From: Holophagales bacterium
GTDB taxonomy: Bacteria; Acidobacteriota; Thermoanaerobaculia; UBA5066
Length of the DNA stretch: 64,000 bases
Direction: 5' to 3'
NCBI GenBank assembly: GCA_016716705.1
Contig: JADJVF010000009.1
Location: 62,001-126,000, forward strand
Part shown: positions 50,765 through 61,170 of the stretch, piece by piece
How the letters are laid out: each line of letters opens with the position of its first letter
How positions within the stretch are numbered: the first letter of the stretch is position 1
Notes under the pieces: model-generated
What the model saw: the letters and a program-made list of their open reading frames with translations, nothing else
Database searches by the model: none
Told to the model about the DNA's origin: nothing
Position numbers and translations under genes: made by a program

Positions 50765-52126
50765 GTGGCACGCACCCCGAATCTCGACGATGACCTCGAC
50801 TCCCTTCTCGACCGCGCGCTGCGCGGCGAAGGGGAAGTGACCGACGAGAAGCTGCGTGCACGTCTTTCGATGGCCTTCCCCGCCCTGAAGGTGCCCCAGC
50901 AGGCGCCCGCCGGGCGGGCCCCGGCGCCACCAGCAACCCCTCCCGTCTCGCCCGCCAGGCCGATGTCGGCCCCTGCGACCGCGGAGTCGAACGGGCCGAT
51001 CGAGACGCCCACTCCCCTGCCACCGGGAGTCTCCGGGCCGAGCCTTGCCGAGGCTCTTCCGCTCGGCATCGTCCTCTCCGACGCCTCCGGCCTCGTGAGG
51101 AGCGCGAACGCGATGGCGAGGAGGCTCTTCGGGGCCGAAGGAAAGACCCTCGAGGGACGCCGGGTCATCGAGCTCTTCGAGGCGGTCGAGCGGGGCCAGC
51201 TCGCGGGCCTCCTCGAGGACGCGTTCCGGGCGCGTCCGACCCGGGAAGTCTCTCTCAACGCGGCGAACCCGGCCGGGGCCGTGGCCGTTCGCGTCTCGGC
51301 CGCAGGCCGGTTCGGCGCCGACCGGAAGCTGGTCCAGGTCGTCTGGACGGTCCGCGAGGCGGGCGTGAACCCGGCGGCTCTCGAGGTCCAGGTCCACAGC
51401 GGCAAGCAGGAGGCGATCGCCGAGCTCGGGGTGGAGCTCGGACGCGAGGTGAGCCCGCTCCTCGTCCGCCTCACGGAAGCTCTCGTCGCCGTGCAGCGGG
51501 TCCTCTCGTCGGGCGGCGACGAGACCCCGGCGGAGCGGGAGGCGATCCGGGTCAAGATCGCCGATGCCCTGTCGGGCCTCCTGCGCCTCTCCGAGGTCGT
51601 CGCCGAGCTGGAACGTTTCGCCGCCTCCGCGCCGCTCAAGCTCGAGCCCGTCGACCCCTCCGAGGTCCTCGAGCGTGCACAGAAGCTGCTCGGGAGGGTG
51701 CTGAAGGGGGCGAAGGTCCGCGTCCGCAACGACATGGACGAGCCCGCGCCCCGGGTGCTCGCCGACGCGCCACGGATGACCGAGATCTTCGTGAACCTGC
51801 TGCGGAACGCACGCAAGGCGATCGTCCGCCGGTTCGACGAGGGCGACCCCGACGCGAGCGTGGGAACGAAGCGCCTCGTCGTCGTCGAGGCGTTCGTGAA
51901 GGACCCCTACGTCGCGCTCGTCTTCACGAACAACGGCCTGCCGGTTCCCGCTGCCGACCAGGAGAAGATCTTCCTGCCGTCGTTCCAGGCGCGAGACCCG
52001 GAGAAGAACGGCCTCGGGCTTCCGGAGACCGCCGCGCTCCTGAAGCAGATGGGGGGCGCGATCCGCTGCGAGTCGCTCGGAGACAAGGGGACCCGCTTCA
52101 TCCTGACGCTCCCGAAGGCGCCCTGA
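50765..52126 (+). CDS. Histidine-kinase-like protein without phosphoacceptor His
   Basis: A 453-residue soluble protein. A Pro/Ala-rich linker (about 45-90) precedes a PAS domain (ALPLGIVLSDASGLVRSANA). The dimerisation helix reads IAELGVELGREVSPLLVRLT; where kinases have GxAHEINNPL, Arg stands in for His. The HATPase domain has the N box ITEIFVNLLRNARKAI-like stretch (EIFVNLLRNARKAI) and KNGLGLPETAALLKQMGG, but the G1 Asp is Asn (FTNNGLPVP). Phosphotransfer is therefore doubtful; it may be a scaffold or sensor. GTG start. No response regulator gene is adjacent. Confidence 0.8.
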   Translation: MARTPNLDDDLDSLLDRALRGEGEVTDEKLRARLSMAFPALKVPQQAPAGRAPAPPATPPVSPARPMSAPATAESNGPIETPTPLPPGVSGPSLAEALPLGIVLSDASGLVRSANAMARRLFGAEGKTLEGRRVIELFEAVERGQLAGLLEDAFRARPTREVSLNAANPAGAVAVRVSAAGRFGADRKLVQVVWTVREAGVNPAALEVQVHSGKQEAIAELGVELGREVSPLLVRLTEALVAVQRVLSSGGDETPAEREAIRVKIADALSGLLRLSEVVAELERFAASAPLKLEPVDPSEVLERAQKLLGRVLKGAKVRVRNDMDEPAPRVLADAPRMTEIFVNLLRNARKAIVRRFDEGDPDASVGTKRLVVVEAFVKDPYVALVFTNNGLPVPAADQEKIFLPSFQARDPEKNGLGLPETAALLKQMGGAIRCESLGDKGTRFILTLPKAP

Positions 52127-52133
52127 GGAGGGG

Positions 52134-52706
52134 TCACACCCCCAGGATCCGGCGTCCCTCGGGGGTCGTCATGTCCGCGCTCCAGGGCGGATCCCAGACG
52201 AGCTGGACATCCGCCGACGCGACCCCGGGGAGCGCGAGGATCCGTCCGCGAGCGTCGGCCGCGATCGCCGGGCCCATGCCGCAGCCGGGAGCCGTCAGCG
52301 TCATCTTCACGGTGACGTGGGCCCCGGGCCCTTGCGCGGAGGAGCCGCCCCGCGGAGAGATCGAAGACAGGGTCAGGTCGTAGACGAGGCCCAGGTCGAC
52401 GATGTTCACCGGGATCTCCGGGTCGTAGCACTGCTTCAGCGCCCGCCAGACGTCGTCCTCGCTCGCGGGCCCCTTCGCGGCCGGAGCCGGCTCCACGGAG
52501 GCGGGAGCGTCGAGGCCGAGGGCGTCGGCGTCTTCGGCGGCGATCCGGAAGAGTCCGCCCACCGTCGGGGCCTGCACGGTGAACGAGCCGCCGAGCGACT
52601 GGACGAGGTAGACGGCGATTCCCTCGGGGAGCACGGCGCCTTCGCCGCTCGGGACCCTCACCGCGGGGCAGTCGCGCCGGAGGAGGATCGCGGGCGTCCG
52701 CGTCAC
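52134..52706 (-). CDS. sufT: Fe-S cluster assembly protein SufT
   Basis: A 190-residue protein with the long SufT layout. The N-terminal part has RRDCPAVRVPSGEGAVLPEG and VYLVQSLGGSFTVQ. The C-terminal MIP18/DUF59 domain has VWRALKQCYDPEIPVNIVDL, GLVYDLTL, TLTAPGCGMGPAIAADA and VQLVWDPPWSADMTT. SufT helps mature Fe-S proteins; an A-type carrier gene lies 1.3 kb away on the same strand. The GTG overlaps the stop of the MFS gene (GTGA). Confidence 0.92.
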   Translation of the reverse strand: MTRTPAILLRRDCPAVRVPSGEGAVLPEGIAVYLVQSLGGSFTVQAPTVGGLFRIAAEDADALGLDAPASVEPAPAAKGPASEDDVWRALKQCYDPEIPVNIVDLGLVYDLTLSSISPRGGSSAQGPGAHVTVKMTLTAPGCGMGPAIAADARGRILALPGVASADVQLVWDPPWSADMTTPEGRRILGV

Positions 52707-53893
52707 GACGCGCTCCGCGCCGGCGACGCGACGGCCCGCAGGCCGACGAGGACGACGACGACGGCGGCGACCTCGAGGAGCGCACCCGTTCCGTAAGGAC
52801 CGGCGGCGCCCCACTTGAACCAGACGTGCTCGCCCCAGAACGGGCCGAGGATCCGCCCGAGCGAGGAGAGGGACTGGGCGGCACCGAGGATCTCCCCCTG
52901 CTCGGCGGCGTCCGTCGAGCGGGAGAGGAGTCCGGCGAGCGAGGGGTTCACCAGGCCGCTCCCCGCGGCGGTCGTCACGACGAGCGCGATCAGCCCGGCG
53001 TGTCCCGGCACGACGACGAGCCCGGCGAAGGAGAGGGCGAGGAGCGTCGTCCCGATACCGATGAGCCGCGCCTCTCCGAGGAGCGGAACGAGGCGCCGGA
53101 TCAGGCCCCCCTGGACGATGGCCGCCGTCACCCCGATCAGGACGAAGAGCCAGGAGACCGTCGACGGGTCGTGCCCGAAGCGGCTCCGCGCGAACTGCGC
53201 GAAGGTCGCCTCGAAGTTCGAGAAGGCCGTCGTGTTCAGCAGCGTGATGAGGAGGAGCGCCCCGACGACGGGGCGGCGGAAGCCGGCGATCGCGGAGCGC
53301 AGGGGAAAGTAGCGTCGGGTCGGCCGGGCGGCGGCGCTCGCGGGGCGCGTCTCGGGCAGGCCGAAGAAAGCCCACGTGAAGGCGACGAGCGAGAGTCCCG
53401 CCGCGACGAGGCCGGGAAGCGTGGGGCTCACCTTCACGGCGAATCCGCCGATGGCGGGGCCGAAGACGAAGCCGAGGCCGAACGCCATTCCGACGAGGCC
53501 CATCCCGCGCGCGCGATCGCCCTGGGGCGTCACGTCGGCGATGACCGCCTGCGCCGTGCCGATGTTGGCCCCCATGATCCCGGCCAGGGTCCGCGAGGCG
53601 AGGAGAGCGGCGAAGGAACCGGCGAACGCGAAGAGGAGATAGCTGAGGAAGCTGCCGAACAGGGAGAAGAGGAGAACGGGGCGCCTCCCGATCCGGTCCG
53701 AGAGCCGTCCGAGGAGCGGTGCGAAGAGGAACTGCATCGCCGAGAAGCTCGCCATCAGGATCCCGAAGGCGAGCGGCGTCGGCTTGTAGGCCTCGGCGTA
53801 GAGCGGGACGAGCGGGATGACGATGCCGAACCCGACGAGGTCGATGAAGACCGTCAGGAAGACGACGGCGAGGGGGGAGAGACGCCGGCTCAC
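52703..53893 (-). CDS. MFS transporter, TetA-type
   Basis: A 396-residue protein with 12 predicted membrane helices. The N-terminal VVFLTVFIDLVGFGIVIPLV and the motif A loop GRLSDRIGRRPVLLFSLFGS are typical of the DHA1/TetA-type drug:H+ antiporters. Motif C-like glycines lie in GLGFVFGPAIGGFA. The substrate is not known; TetA-like sequence does not prove tetracycline export. It is coupled to sufT by a 4-bp overlap, an unusual partnership, and follows erpA on the same strand. Confidence 0.88.
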   Translation of the reverse strand: MSRRLSPLAVVFLTVFIDLVGFGIVIPLVPLYAEAYKPTPLAFGILMASFSAMQFLFAPLLGRLSDRIGRRPVLLFSLFGSFLSYLLFAFAGSFAALLASRTLAGIMGANIGTAQAVIADVTPQGDRARGMGLVGMAFGLGFVFGPAIGGFAVKVSPTLPGLVAAGLSLVAFTWAFFGLPETRPASAAARPTRRYFPLRSAIAGFRRPVVGALLLITLLNTTAFSNFEATFAQFARSRFGHDPSTVSWLFVLIGVTAAIVQGGLIRRLVPLLGEARLIGIGTTLLALSFAGLVVVPGHAGLIALVVTTAAGSGLVNPSLAGLLSRSTDAAEQGEILGAAQSLSSLGRILGPFWGEHVWFKWGAAGPYGTGALLEVAAVVVVLVGLRAVASPARSAS

Positions 53894-53924
53894 TCTGGTG
53901 GCTTCGCGGGGACCCCGGAGACGG

Positions 53925-53950
53925 CGACGGCCCCCGGTCGGGGGCCGTCG
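53925..53950. terminator. Strong hairpin between the iron-sulfur carrier and MFS genes
   Basis: CGACGGCCCCC-GGTC-GGGGGCCGTCG is a perfect 11-bp stem with a 4-base loop. It lies 22 bases beyond the erpA stop and upstream of the MFS start on the minus strand. No T tract is visible, so termination could be partial. Confidence 0.65.
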
Positions 53951-53972
53951 GCTTCGCTCGGGGCGATCCGTG

Positions 53973-54347
53973 TCAGGCGAAGCTCTTGCCGCAGCCGCAG
54001 CCGCCGCCCGTGGCGTTCGGGTTCTCGACGGAGAACCCTGCGCCCCGGAAGTCCTCGATCCAGTCGACGGTGGCGCCGTTCAGCTTCATCGCGCTCGTCT
54101 TGTCGACGAGGACCTGGATCCCGCTGACGGCGAGGACGTGGTCCGTCTCCTTGGCGTCGTCGAAGGTGAAGCCGTACTGGAAGCCGGAGCAGCCGCCGGC
54201 CTGGACGAAGACCCGGAGAGCCTTGCCGCCCGCGTCGGGCATCTTGGCGGCGAAGTCCTTGACCTTGTCGACGGCACGGTCCGTGAGGCTGAGAGCGAAC
54301 GTCTCCTGGACGGAGACGGTGGCGGTGTTGAGAGTCGTGGACGCCAT
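53973..54347 (-). CDS. erpA: A-type iron-sulfur carrier (ErpA/IscA/HesB)
   Basis: A 124-residue carrier that passes Fe-S clusters to apoproteins. The three cysteines are present: AGGCSGFQYGF and the C-terminal GGGCGCGKSF. The family segment ALRVFVQAGGCSGFQ is intact. I chose the ATG at 54347, preceded by AGGAGGAACCG, over an upstream in-frame ATG. ErpA versus IscA cannot be separated by eye. Nearby sufT suggests a shared Fe-S role. Confidence 0.9.
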   Translation of the reverse strand: MASTTLNTATVSVQETFALSLTDRAVDKVKDFAAKMPDAGGKALRVFVQAGGCSGFQYGFTFDDAKETDHVLAVSGIQVLVDKTSAMKLNGATVDWIEDFRGAGFSVENPNATGGGCGCGKSFA

Positions 54348-54400
54348 CGGTTCCTCCTCGCGACTCCGCCGCAGGGACGGCATGGAGCCACGAACCTTTT

Positions 54401-54430
54401 ATTGTCGCTCCTCCTCGCGCCGCTCGTCAA
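54401..54430 (-). promoter_or_regulatory. Promoter of the iron-sulfur carrier gene
   Basis: On the minus strand TTGACG (54430-54425), an 18-bp spacer and GACAAT (54406-54401). The start would be near 54394, giving a leader of about 46 nt with the AGGAGG site. Confidence 0.6.
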
Positions 54431-54480
54431 CGCGCCTTCAGGCCCCGCGCAGCAAAATCCGGACCAGTACCTAGGCACCC

Positions 54481-54527
54481 TCACAAAATCTAGTGGTCCT
54501 TACTACAACACCCACGATATGTTGCGT
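54481..54527. promoter_or_regulatory. Two NrdR-box-like sites upstream of nrdJ
   Basis: TCACAAAATCTAGTGG (54481-54496) and CCACGATATGTTGCGT (54512-54527) each match about 12 of 16 positions of the palindromic NrdR box ACACAATATATTGTGT. They are 31 bp apart, three helical turns, the usual NrdR spacing. The second overlaps the predicted -35, so NrdR could repress nrdJ. The nrdR gene is not in this window. Confidence 0.6.
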
Positions 54528-54551
54528 TCGGACCTCGCGTTCTCATAGAAT
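54522..54551 (+). promoter_or_regulatory. Promoter of nrdJ
   Basis: TTGCGT (54522-54527), an 18-bp spacer and TAGAAT (54546-54551). The transcript should start near 54558, with AAGGGGG before the GTG at 54592. Confidence 0.55.
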
Positions 54552-54591
54552 TCCTCATCCCACATTTCGGAATTCCACAAGGGGGTCTGCC

Positions 54592-57402
<2,811 letters not shown>

Positions 57403-57416
57403 AATGATGCTGGGGA

Positions 57417-57589
57417 ACCCGGGTCCGCCCGGGTCCCGGGGCCACCCCCCGCGGCGGTGGAGGGCCTCGGCCGGCGGGTCTCGTGGCGTCCGGGTCCCCG
57501 GACCCTCCGCCGCGGTAGGGAGGCGGCCTTCGGCCGCGGCAGAGTATCCGGGATCGTCGTGAATCACGGCGCGGCCTCAAAGCCGCGCC
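57417..57589. other. Cluster of hairpins between nrdJ and a zinc-protein gene
   Basis: This gap holds perfect hairpins ACCCGGG-TCCG-CCCGGGT (57417-57434), GCGGCC-TTC-GGCCGC (57523-57537) and GGCGCGGC-CTCAAA-GCCGCGCC (57568-57589). A larger imperfect inverted repeat (CCGCGGCGG..GAGGG with CCCTCCGCCGCGG) lies between the first two. They fit terminators for the two convergent genes, but are more elaborate than needed. Confidence 0.5.
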
Positions 57590-57599
57590 TGCGGTGCGG

Positions 57600-58031
57600 C
57601 TACTTCTTGCCGAAGAGCTTGTCGAAGGCGGAGCGGGCCTGGTCCGGCGTGTCGGTCGCCTTGCGCCCCGTCAGGTCGAGCGTCACGGCAGGCTCGTAGA
57701 AGGTGCACTCGTTGGCGCGCGACTTGGCGGAGATGGGTGTCGGGATCGGCTGCCGGCACTGGAACTGGGCCCCGCCGTCGAAGTGCCGGCACTGGGCGCA
57801 GGCGTGGAGCGGGGTCTTGCACTTCGCGCAGACGGCCGCCGGGGCCACTGCCGGGTCGTTCTTCTCGCCGCAGCCGCGGCAGCGGAAGACCTCCACGCTC
57901 GGGCGGCCCGCGCTCCGGCCGCGCGGGGCCCCTTCGAGGCGCGCCGGGCGATCGTCGAAAGGTCCCGACGGGCCGCGGGGGGTGGAGGGGGCTTTGTCCT
58001 GGTAGCCGCTCTGGCGGTACTTGCGATCCAT
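57600..58031 (-). CDS. Cys-rich zinc-binding protein of unknown function
   Basis: A 143-residue soluble protein. After a disordered basic N-terminus (about 1-45) comes a zinc-ribbon-like array CRGCGEKND, CAKCKTPLHACAQC, then QFQC and NECTFYEP, eight cysteines plus His in all. The tail ARSAFDKLFGK ends helical. The Cys pairs suggest two zinc sites. I do not recognise a named family; similar small proteins occur in Acidobacteriota. Confidence 0.65.
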   Translation of the reverse strand: MDRKYRQSGYQDKAPSTPRGPSGPFDDRPARLEGAPRGRSAGRPSVEVFRCRGCGEKNDPAVAPAAVCAKCKTPLHACAQCRHFDGGAQFQCRQPIPTPISAKSRANECTFYEPAVTLDLTGRKATDTPDQARSAFDKLFGKK

Positions 58032-58151
58032 GAGGCTCACCTCGTCCCGGAGCGTGCTGCAGCGGGGTGCGACGAGTGTACGCGCGGTTCTCGGGGCCCC
58101 GCGCGAAGGCGTTGCGGGATATCGTTCCCGATGCGGAAGGAGACCTCGCCC

Positions 58152-58520
58152 ATGAAGCTGATCCTGCGCGTCGTCATCAACGCCCTCGCCCTCGGGGCCG
58201 CGGCCTGGCTCGTCCCCGGGATCCGGGCGGGAAGCGTCACCTCGCTGCTCCTCATCGCCCTCGTCTTCGGCGTCCTCAACGCGCTCGTGAGGCCCTTCCT
58301 GAAGCTCCTCTCGTGTCCCCTCCTCATCCTGACGCTCGGCCTCTTCACGCTCGTCCTGAACGCCGTGATGCTGCTGATGACGGCCCGCCTCGGGCAGCTC
58401 GTCGGAATCGACTTCCACGTCGACGGCTTCTGGACCGCGTTCCTCGGCGCGCTCGTCGTGTCGGTCGTATCGGTCGTCCTCTCCTGGATCCTCATCGACG
58501 ACGGAAAGAGATCCTCTTGA
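58152..58520 (+). CDS. Phage holin family 4-helix membrane protein
   Basis: A 122-residue protein with four membrane helices: MKLILRVVINALALGAAAWL, VTSLLLIALVFGVLNALV, LLILTLGLFTLVLNAVML and AFLGALVVSVVSVVLSWIL. It fits the PF04020 (phage holin 4-2, YvlD-like) family, which is chromosomal and not evidence of prophage. The ATG follows AGGAG by about nine bases; an in-frame ATG seven codons upstream, after GATATCGT, is the alternative. Confidence 0.85.
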   Translation: MKLILRVVINALALGAAAWLVPGIRAGSVTSLLLIALVFGVLNALVRPFLKLLSCPLLILTLGLFTLVLNAVMLLMTARLGQLVGIDFHVDGFWTAFLGALVVSVVSVVLSWILIDDGKRSS

Positions 58521-58545
58521 CAGGCGCGGTACTGTTCTCCGGGTC

Positions 58546-58629
58546 GTGACGCGGTTCTCGTTTACCCCTTGCATCGGTTCCTTCGGCGGCGTCTATACGC
58601 CGGCGAGGGAGAGGGGTGCGAGCCGCTAG
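58546..58629 (+). CDS. Possible aromatic leader peptide
   Basis: A GTG opens a 27-codon frame beginning VTRFSFTPCIGSFGGVYTP and ending at TAG. It has three Phe and one Tyr and lies between the upstream gene and a terminator hairpin, the place of an attenuation leader. It lacks a clear ribosome site and the aromatic codons are not clustered as in pheL, so this is a weak call. Confidence 0.25.
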   Translation: MTRFSFTPCIGSFGGVYTPARERGASR

Positions 58630-58667
58630 TCGACCCGGTTACGACGGCAGACGCAGGGCATCGAAAC

Positions 58668-58711
58668 GAAGCCCCCCTCCCCGAGACGGCGGAGGGGGGC
58701 TTCTTCGTTTT
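58668..58711 (+). terminator. Terminator-like attenuator before the aromatic fusion gene
   Basis: GAAGCCCCCCTCC (58668-58680) pairs perfectly with GGAGGGGGGCTTC (58691-58703) over 13 bp with a 10-base loop, followed by TTCGTTTT. It stands only 25 bases before the ATG and in the same direction, so readthrough must be controlled. The nearest upstream rightward gene ends 148 bases earlier, so simple termination of that gene is a possible alternative. Confidence 0.8.
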
Positions 58712-58736
58712 CAGGAGCGATTCGAAGGAGGCCCCG

Positions 58737-60626
58737 ATGACGACCCCGATCGAGACCAGCAGAACCGGAGACGCCTGCGAGCGCCGGATCGTCCGAGCCG
58801 GATTCCAGGGACGGGAGGGCTCGTTCGGCGCGCGGGCCGCCGCCCGCTGCGGCCGCCCCGTGCCCCTCGAGACGTTCGACGCCCTTCTCGAGGCGCTCGC
58901 CACGGGAGACGTCGACGAGGCCCTCCTGCCGGCGGTGGACCGGGTCATCGGCCCGGTGGACGAGGCGCTGTCGGCCCTCGTGCGGGCCGTCGACGGCGGG
59001 CTGGCGGTCGCGGTCCTCGCCGAGGTCGAGGTCCCGATGCGTCTCGTCCTCGCGGCGCCGCGCGGCGTCGCCCTCGGCGACATCTCGGAGGTCGTCTCGC
59101 AGCCGCCCGTCCTCAGGCAGTGCGAAGGGCTCCTGGCGAGGTTGGGCGCCGCCGTGATCGCGGCGGAGGACACGGCCGAGGCCGCGGGGCGCGTCGCCGC
59201 GCTGGGGGGCCGGCGGGCAGCCGTCTGCTCCGAGGAAGCGGCCCTCGAGGCGGGCCTCGTCCCGCTGCTCGAGGACGTCTCCGACCTGAAGCCGAACGGG
59301 ACGCGGTTCTGGCGTCTCGCCCTGCAGACCGTGCCACCGGCGGCAGGCTCGGCCCCTCGCGTCCTCCGGGTCCCGACGGAGCGGCTCGCCGCGCCCCTCC
59401 GGCAGTCGGGCGTCGAGGTCCTCCCGGCGGCGGGCGCGCCCGCCTTTGCGGTCGTGCCGGAGGCCCTCCTCCCGGCGGTCGCGGCCGCGCTCCGCGAGTC
59501 GAAGGCGAAGGGGGCGGTCTGGCTCGGGCCCCCGCCCGACGTCACCCGTCGCCCGCGGGTCGAGGCGCTCCCGCGCGCGACCGACCTGCTCCCGCCGACC
59601 GTCGTCTCCGTTCGCGGTTTTCGCGTCGGCGGAGGAGCCCGCGCGGTGATCGCGGGCCCGTGCGCCGTCGAATCGGAAGAGCAGGTCCATCGTCTCGCCC
59701 GGGCGGTGGCGCGCGCCGGGGCGACGGCCCTTCGCGGCGGCGTCTTCAAGCCACGGACCTCCCCCTACGCCTTCCAGGGACACGGCCTCCAGGCGCTCCA
59801 CTGGCTCAAGGCCGCGGGCGACAGCGTCGGGCTCCCCGTCGTCACGGAGGTCATGGCTCCCGCGCAGGTCGGCCCGGTCGCCGAGCTCGCGGACGTCCTC
59901 CAGATCGGGGCCCGCAACTGCCAGAACTACGACCTGCTGAAGGAGGCGGGGGGAGCTCTCCGGCCGGTTCTTCTCAAGCGCGGATTCGGAACGACGGTCG
60001 ACGAGTGGCTCTCGTCCGCCGAGTACCTCCTCGACGCCGGTTGCGAAGGAGTGATGCTCTGCGAACGGGGGATCCGGACGTTCGAGAACTCGACGCGCGG
60101 GACGCTCGATCTCGGCGGCCTGCTCGCGGCCCGCCAGCTGACGCACCTGCCGCTCCTGGCCGACCCGTCCCACGCGTCCGGCCGACGGGAGCTCGTGCCG
60201 GGTCTGGCCCGCGCCGCCTGGGGCGCCGGCGTCGACGGCCTGATCGTCGAGGTCCACGACGCCCCCGAGTCGGCCTGGTGCGACGGCCCGCAGGCTCTCC
60301 TTCCGGAGGACCTCGAGCGGCTCTGCGACGACTTCGGCCTCCTGCCGGGAGCGACGCCTTCGATCGAGCGGGTGAGGACGGCGATCGACGCGGTGGACCG
60401 CCAGATCGGCCGCCTCGTCGTGCGGCGCCTCGAGCTCTGCCGCCGGGTGGCCGCCGCCAAGCGCGCCGCCGGCGTCCCGGTCAGGGACTCGCAGAGGGAG
60501 GAGAGCGTCACGGCGCGCTACCTCGAGACGCCGGGGATGGACGAGGCGTCGGCCCGGCGCCTCGCCGAGTCGCTCATCTCGATGGGGCTGACGGTGGAGG
60601 GGTGGGACGCGGAGGGGGCGGCCTGA
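58737..60626 (+). CDS. Prephenate dehydratase-like / DAHP synthase / chorismate mutase fusion
   Basis: One 629-residue protein joins the first step of the shikimate pathway to later Phe/Tyr steps. Residues 20-195 resemble prephenate dehydratase (AGFQGREGSFGARAA, SQPPVLRQC, NGTRFWRL) but the ENS motif is lost (PAVDRV) and the His of SHP is Gln. Residues 205-290 form a linker that may be ferredoxin-like. Residues 295-530 are class I DAHP synthase (IAGPCAVESEEQV, RGGVFKPRTSPYAFQG, QIGARNCQNYDLL, LLADPSHASGRRE). Residues 540-622 are AroQ chorismate mutase (RVRTAIDAVDRQIGRLVVRR, AAAKRAAGVPVRDSQREE). AGGAG precedes the ATG. The PDT part may sense phenylalanine rather than catalyse; this is inference. 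Confidence 0.9.
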   Translation: MTTPIETSRTGDACERRIVRAGFQGREGSFGARAAARCGRPVPLETFDALLEALATGDVDEALLPAVDRVIGPVDEALSALVRAVDGGLAVAVLAEVEVPMRLVLAAPRGVALGDISEVVSQPPVLRQCEGLLARLGAAVIAAEDTAEAAGRVAALGGRRAAVCSEEAALEAGLVPLLEDVSDLKPNGTRFWRLALQTVPPAAGSAPRVLRVPTERLAAPLRQSGVEVLPAAGAPAFAVVPEALLPAVAAALRESKAKGAVWLGPPPDVTRRPRVEALPRATDLLPPTVVSVRGFRVGGGARAVIAGPCAVESEEQVHRLARAVARAGATALRGGVFKPRTSPYAFQGHGLQALHWLKAAGDSVGLPVVTEVMAPAQVGPVAELADVLQIGARNCQNYDLLKEAGGALRPVLLKRGFGTTVDEWLSSAEYLLDAGCEGVMLCERGIRTFENSTRGTLDLGGLLAARQLTHLPLLADPSHASGRRELVPGLARAAWGAGVDGLIVEVHDAPESAWCDGPQALLPEDLERLCDDFGLLPGATPSIERVRTAIDAVDRQIGRLVVRRLELCRRVAAAKRAAGVPVRDSQREESVTARYLETPGMDEASARRLAESLISMGLTVEGWDAEGAA

Positions 60627-60636
60627 AGGCCGCCCC
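60615..60636. terminator. Hairpin whose loop is the stop codon
   Basis: GGGGCGGCC-TGAA-GGCCGCCCC is a perfect 9-bp stem whose loop contains the TGA of the fusion gene (60624-60626). The convergent yjbQ gene ends four bases later. It probably ends both transcripts. Confidence 0.65.
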
Positions 60637-60639
60637 GGC

Positions 60640-61059
60640 TCACTCGCCGATGATCTTGACGAGGACCCGCTTCGACCGCCGCCCGTCCCACTCGCCGTAG
60701 AAGACCTGCTCCCAGGGCCCGAGGTCGAGCCGTCCCGCGGTGATCGCGAGAACGGCCTCGCGGCCCATCAGCTGTCTCTTCACGTGCGCGTCGGCGTTCT
60801 CCTCGCCGGTGTCGTTGTGCCGCCACGAGCGGACCGGCTCGTGCGGCACGAGCGTCTCGAAGAAGCGCTCGAAGTCGGCGAGGAGGCCCCGCTCGTCGTC
60901 GTTCACGAAGACCGAGGCGGTGATGTGCATCGGGTTGACGAGGCAGAGCCCTTCGCTGACGCCGCTCTCGCGGACGGCGGACTCGACGTCCGGGGTGACG
61001 TTCACGAAGCCGATCCGCTTCGGGAGGTGGAAGGTGAGCTCTTTCCGGTACGACTTCAT
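60640..61059 (-). CDS. yjbQ: YjbQ (UPF0047) family protein
   Basis: A 139-residue protein of the YjbQ/UPF0047 family. Typical blocks are GLCLVNPMHITASVFVNDDE, WRHNDTGEENADAHVKRQLM and LGPWEQVFYGEWDGRRSKRV. The family has a small metal-binding-like fold and reported weak thiamine phosphate synthase activity; the true role is uncertain. The start ATG follows GGAGGAACCG. Confidence 0.92.
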   Translation of the reverse strand: MKSYRKELTFHLPKRIGFVNVTPDVESAVRESGVSEGLCLVNPMHITASVFVNDDERGLLADFERFFETLVPHEPVRSWRHNDTGEENADAHVKRQLMGREAVLAITAGRLDLGPWEQVFYGEWDGRRSKRVLVKIIGE

Positions 61060-61170
61060 CGGTTCCTCCGCCAGGCGCCGGAAGGCTACCCCGCGGCCGG
61101 GGGAGGGGCCAGAACGCACGGACGACGGGGAGCTCCCCGCCGGGCCGACAGTTGCGATATCGTCTCCACC

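Noticed and set aside
58152..58520. Prophage remnant because of a holin-family protein
   Set aside because: The PF04020 family is widespread on chromosomes and no other phage gene is nearby.
58517..58522. TTGACA at the end of the four-helix membrane protein gene as promoter for the aromatic fusion
   Set aside because: No -10 occurs at 16-18 bp; the region is GC-rich (ccgggtcg). I kept only the terminator-like hairpin.
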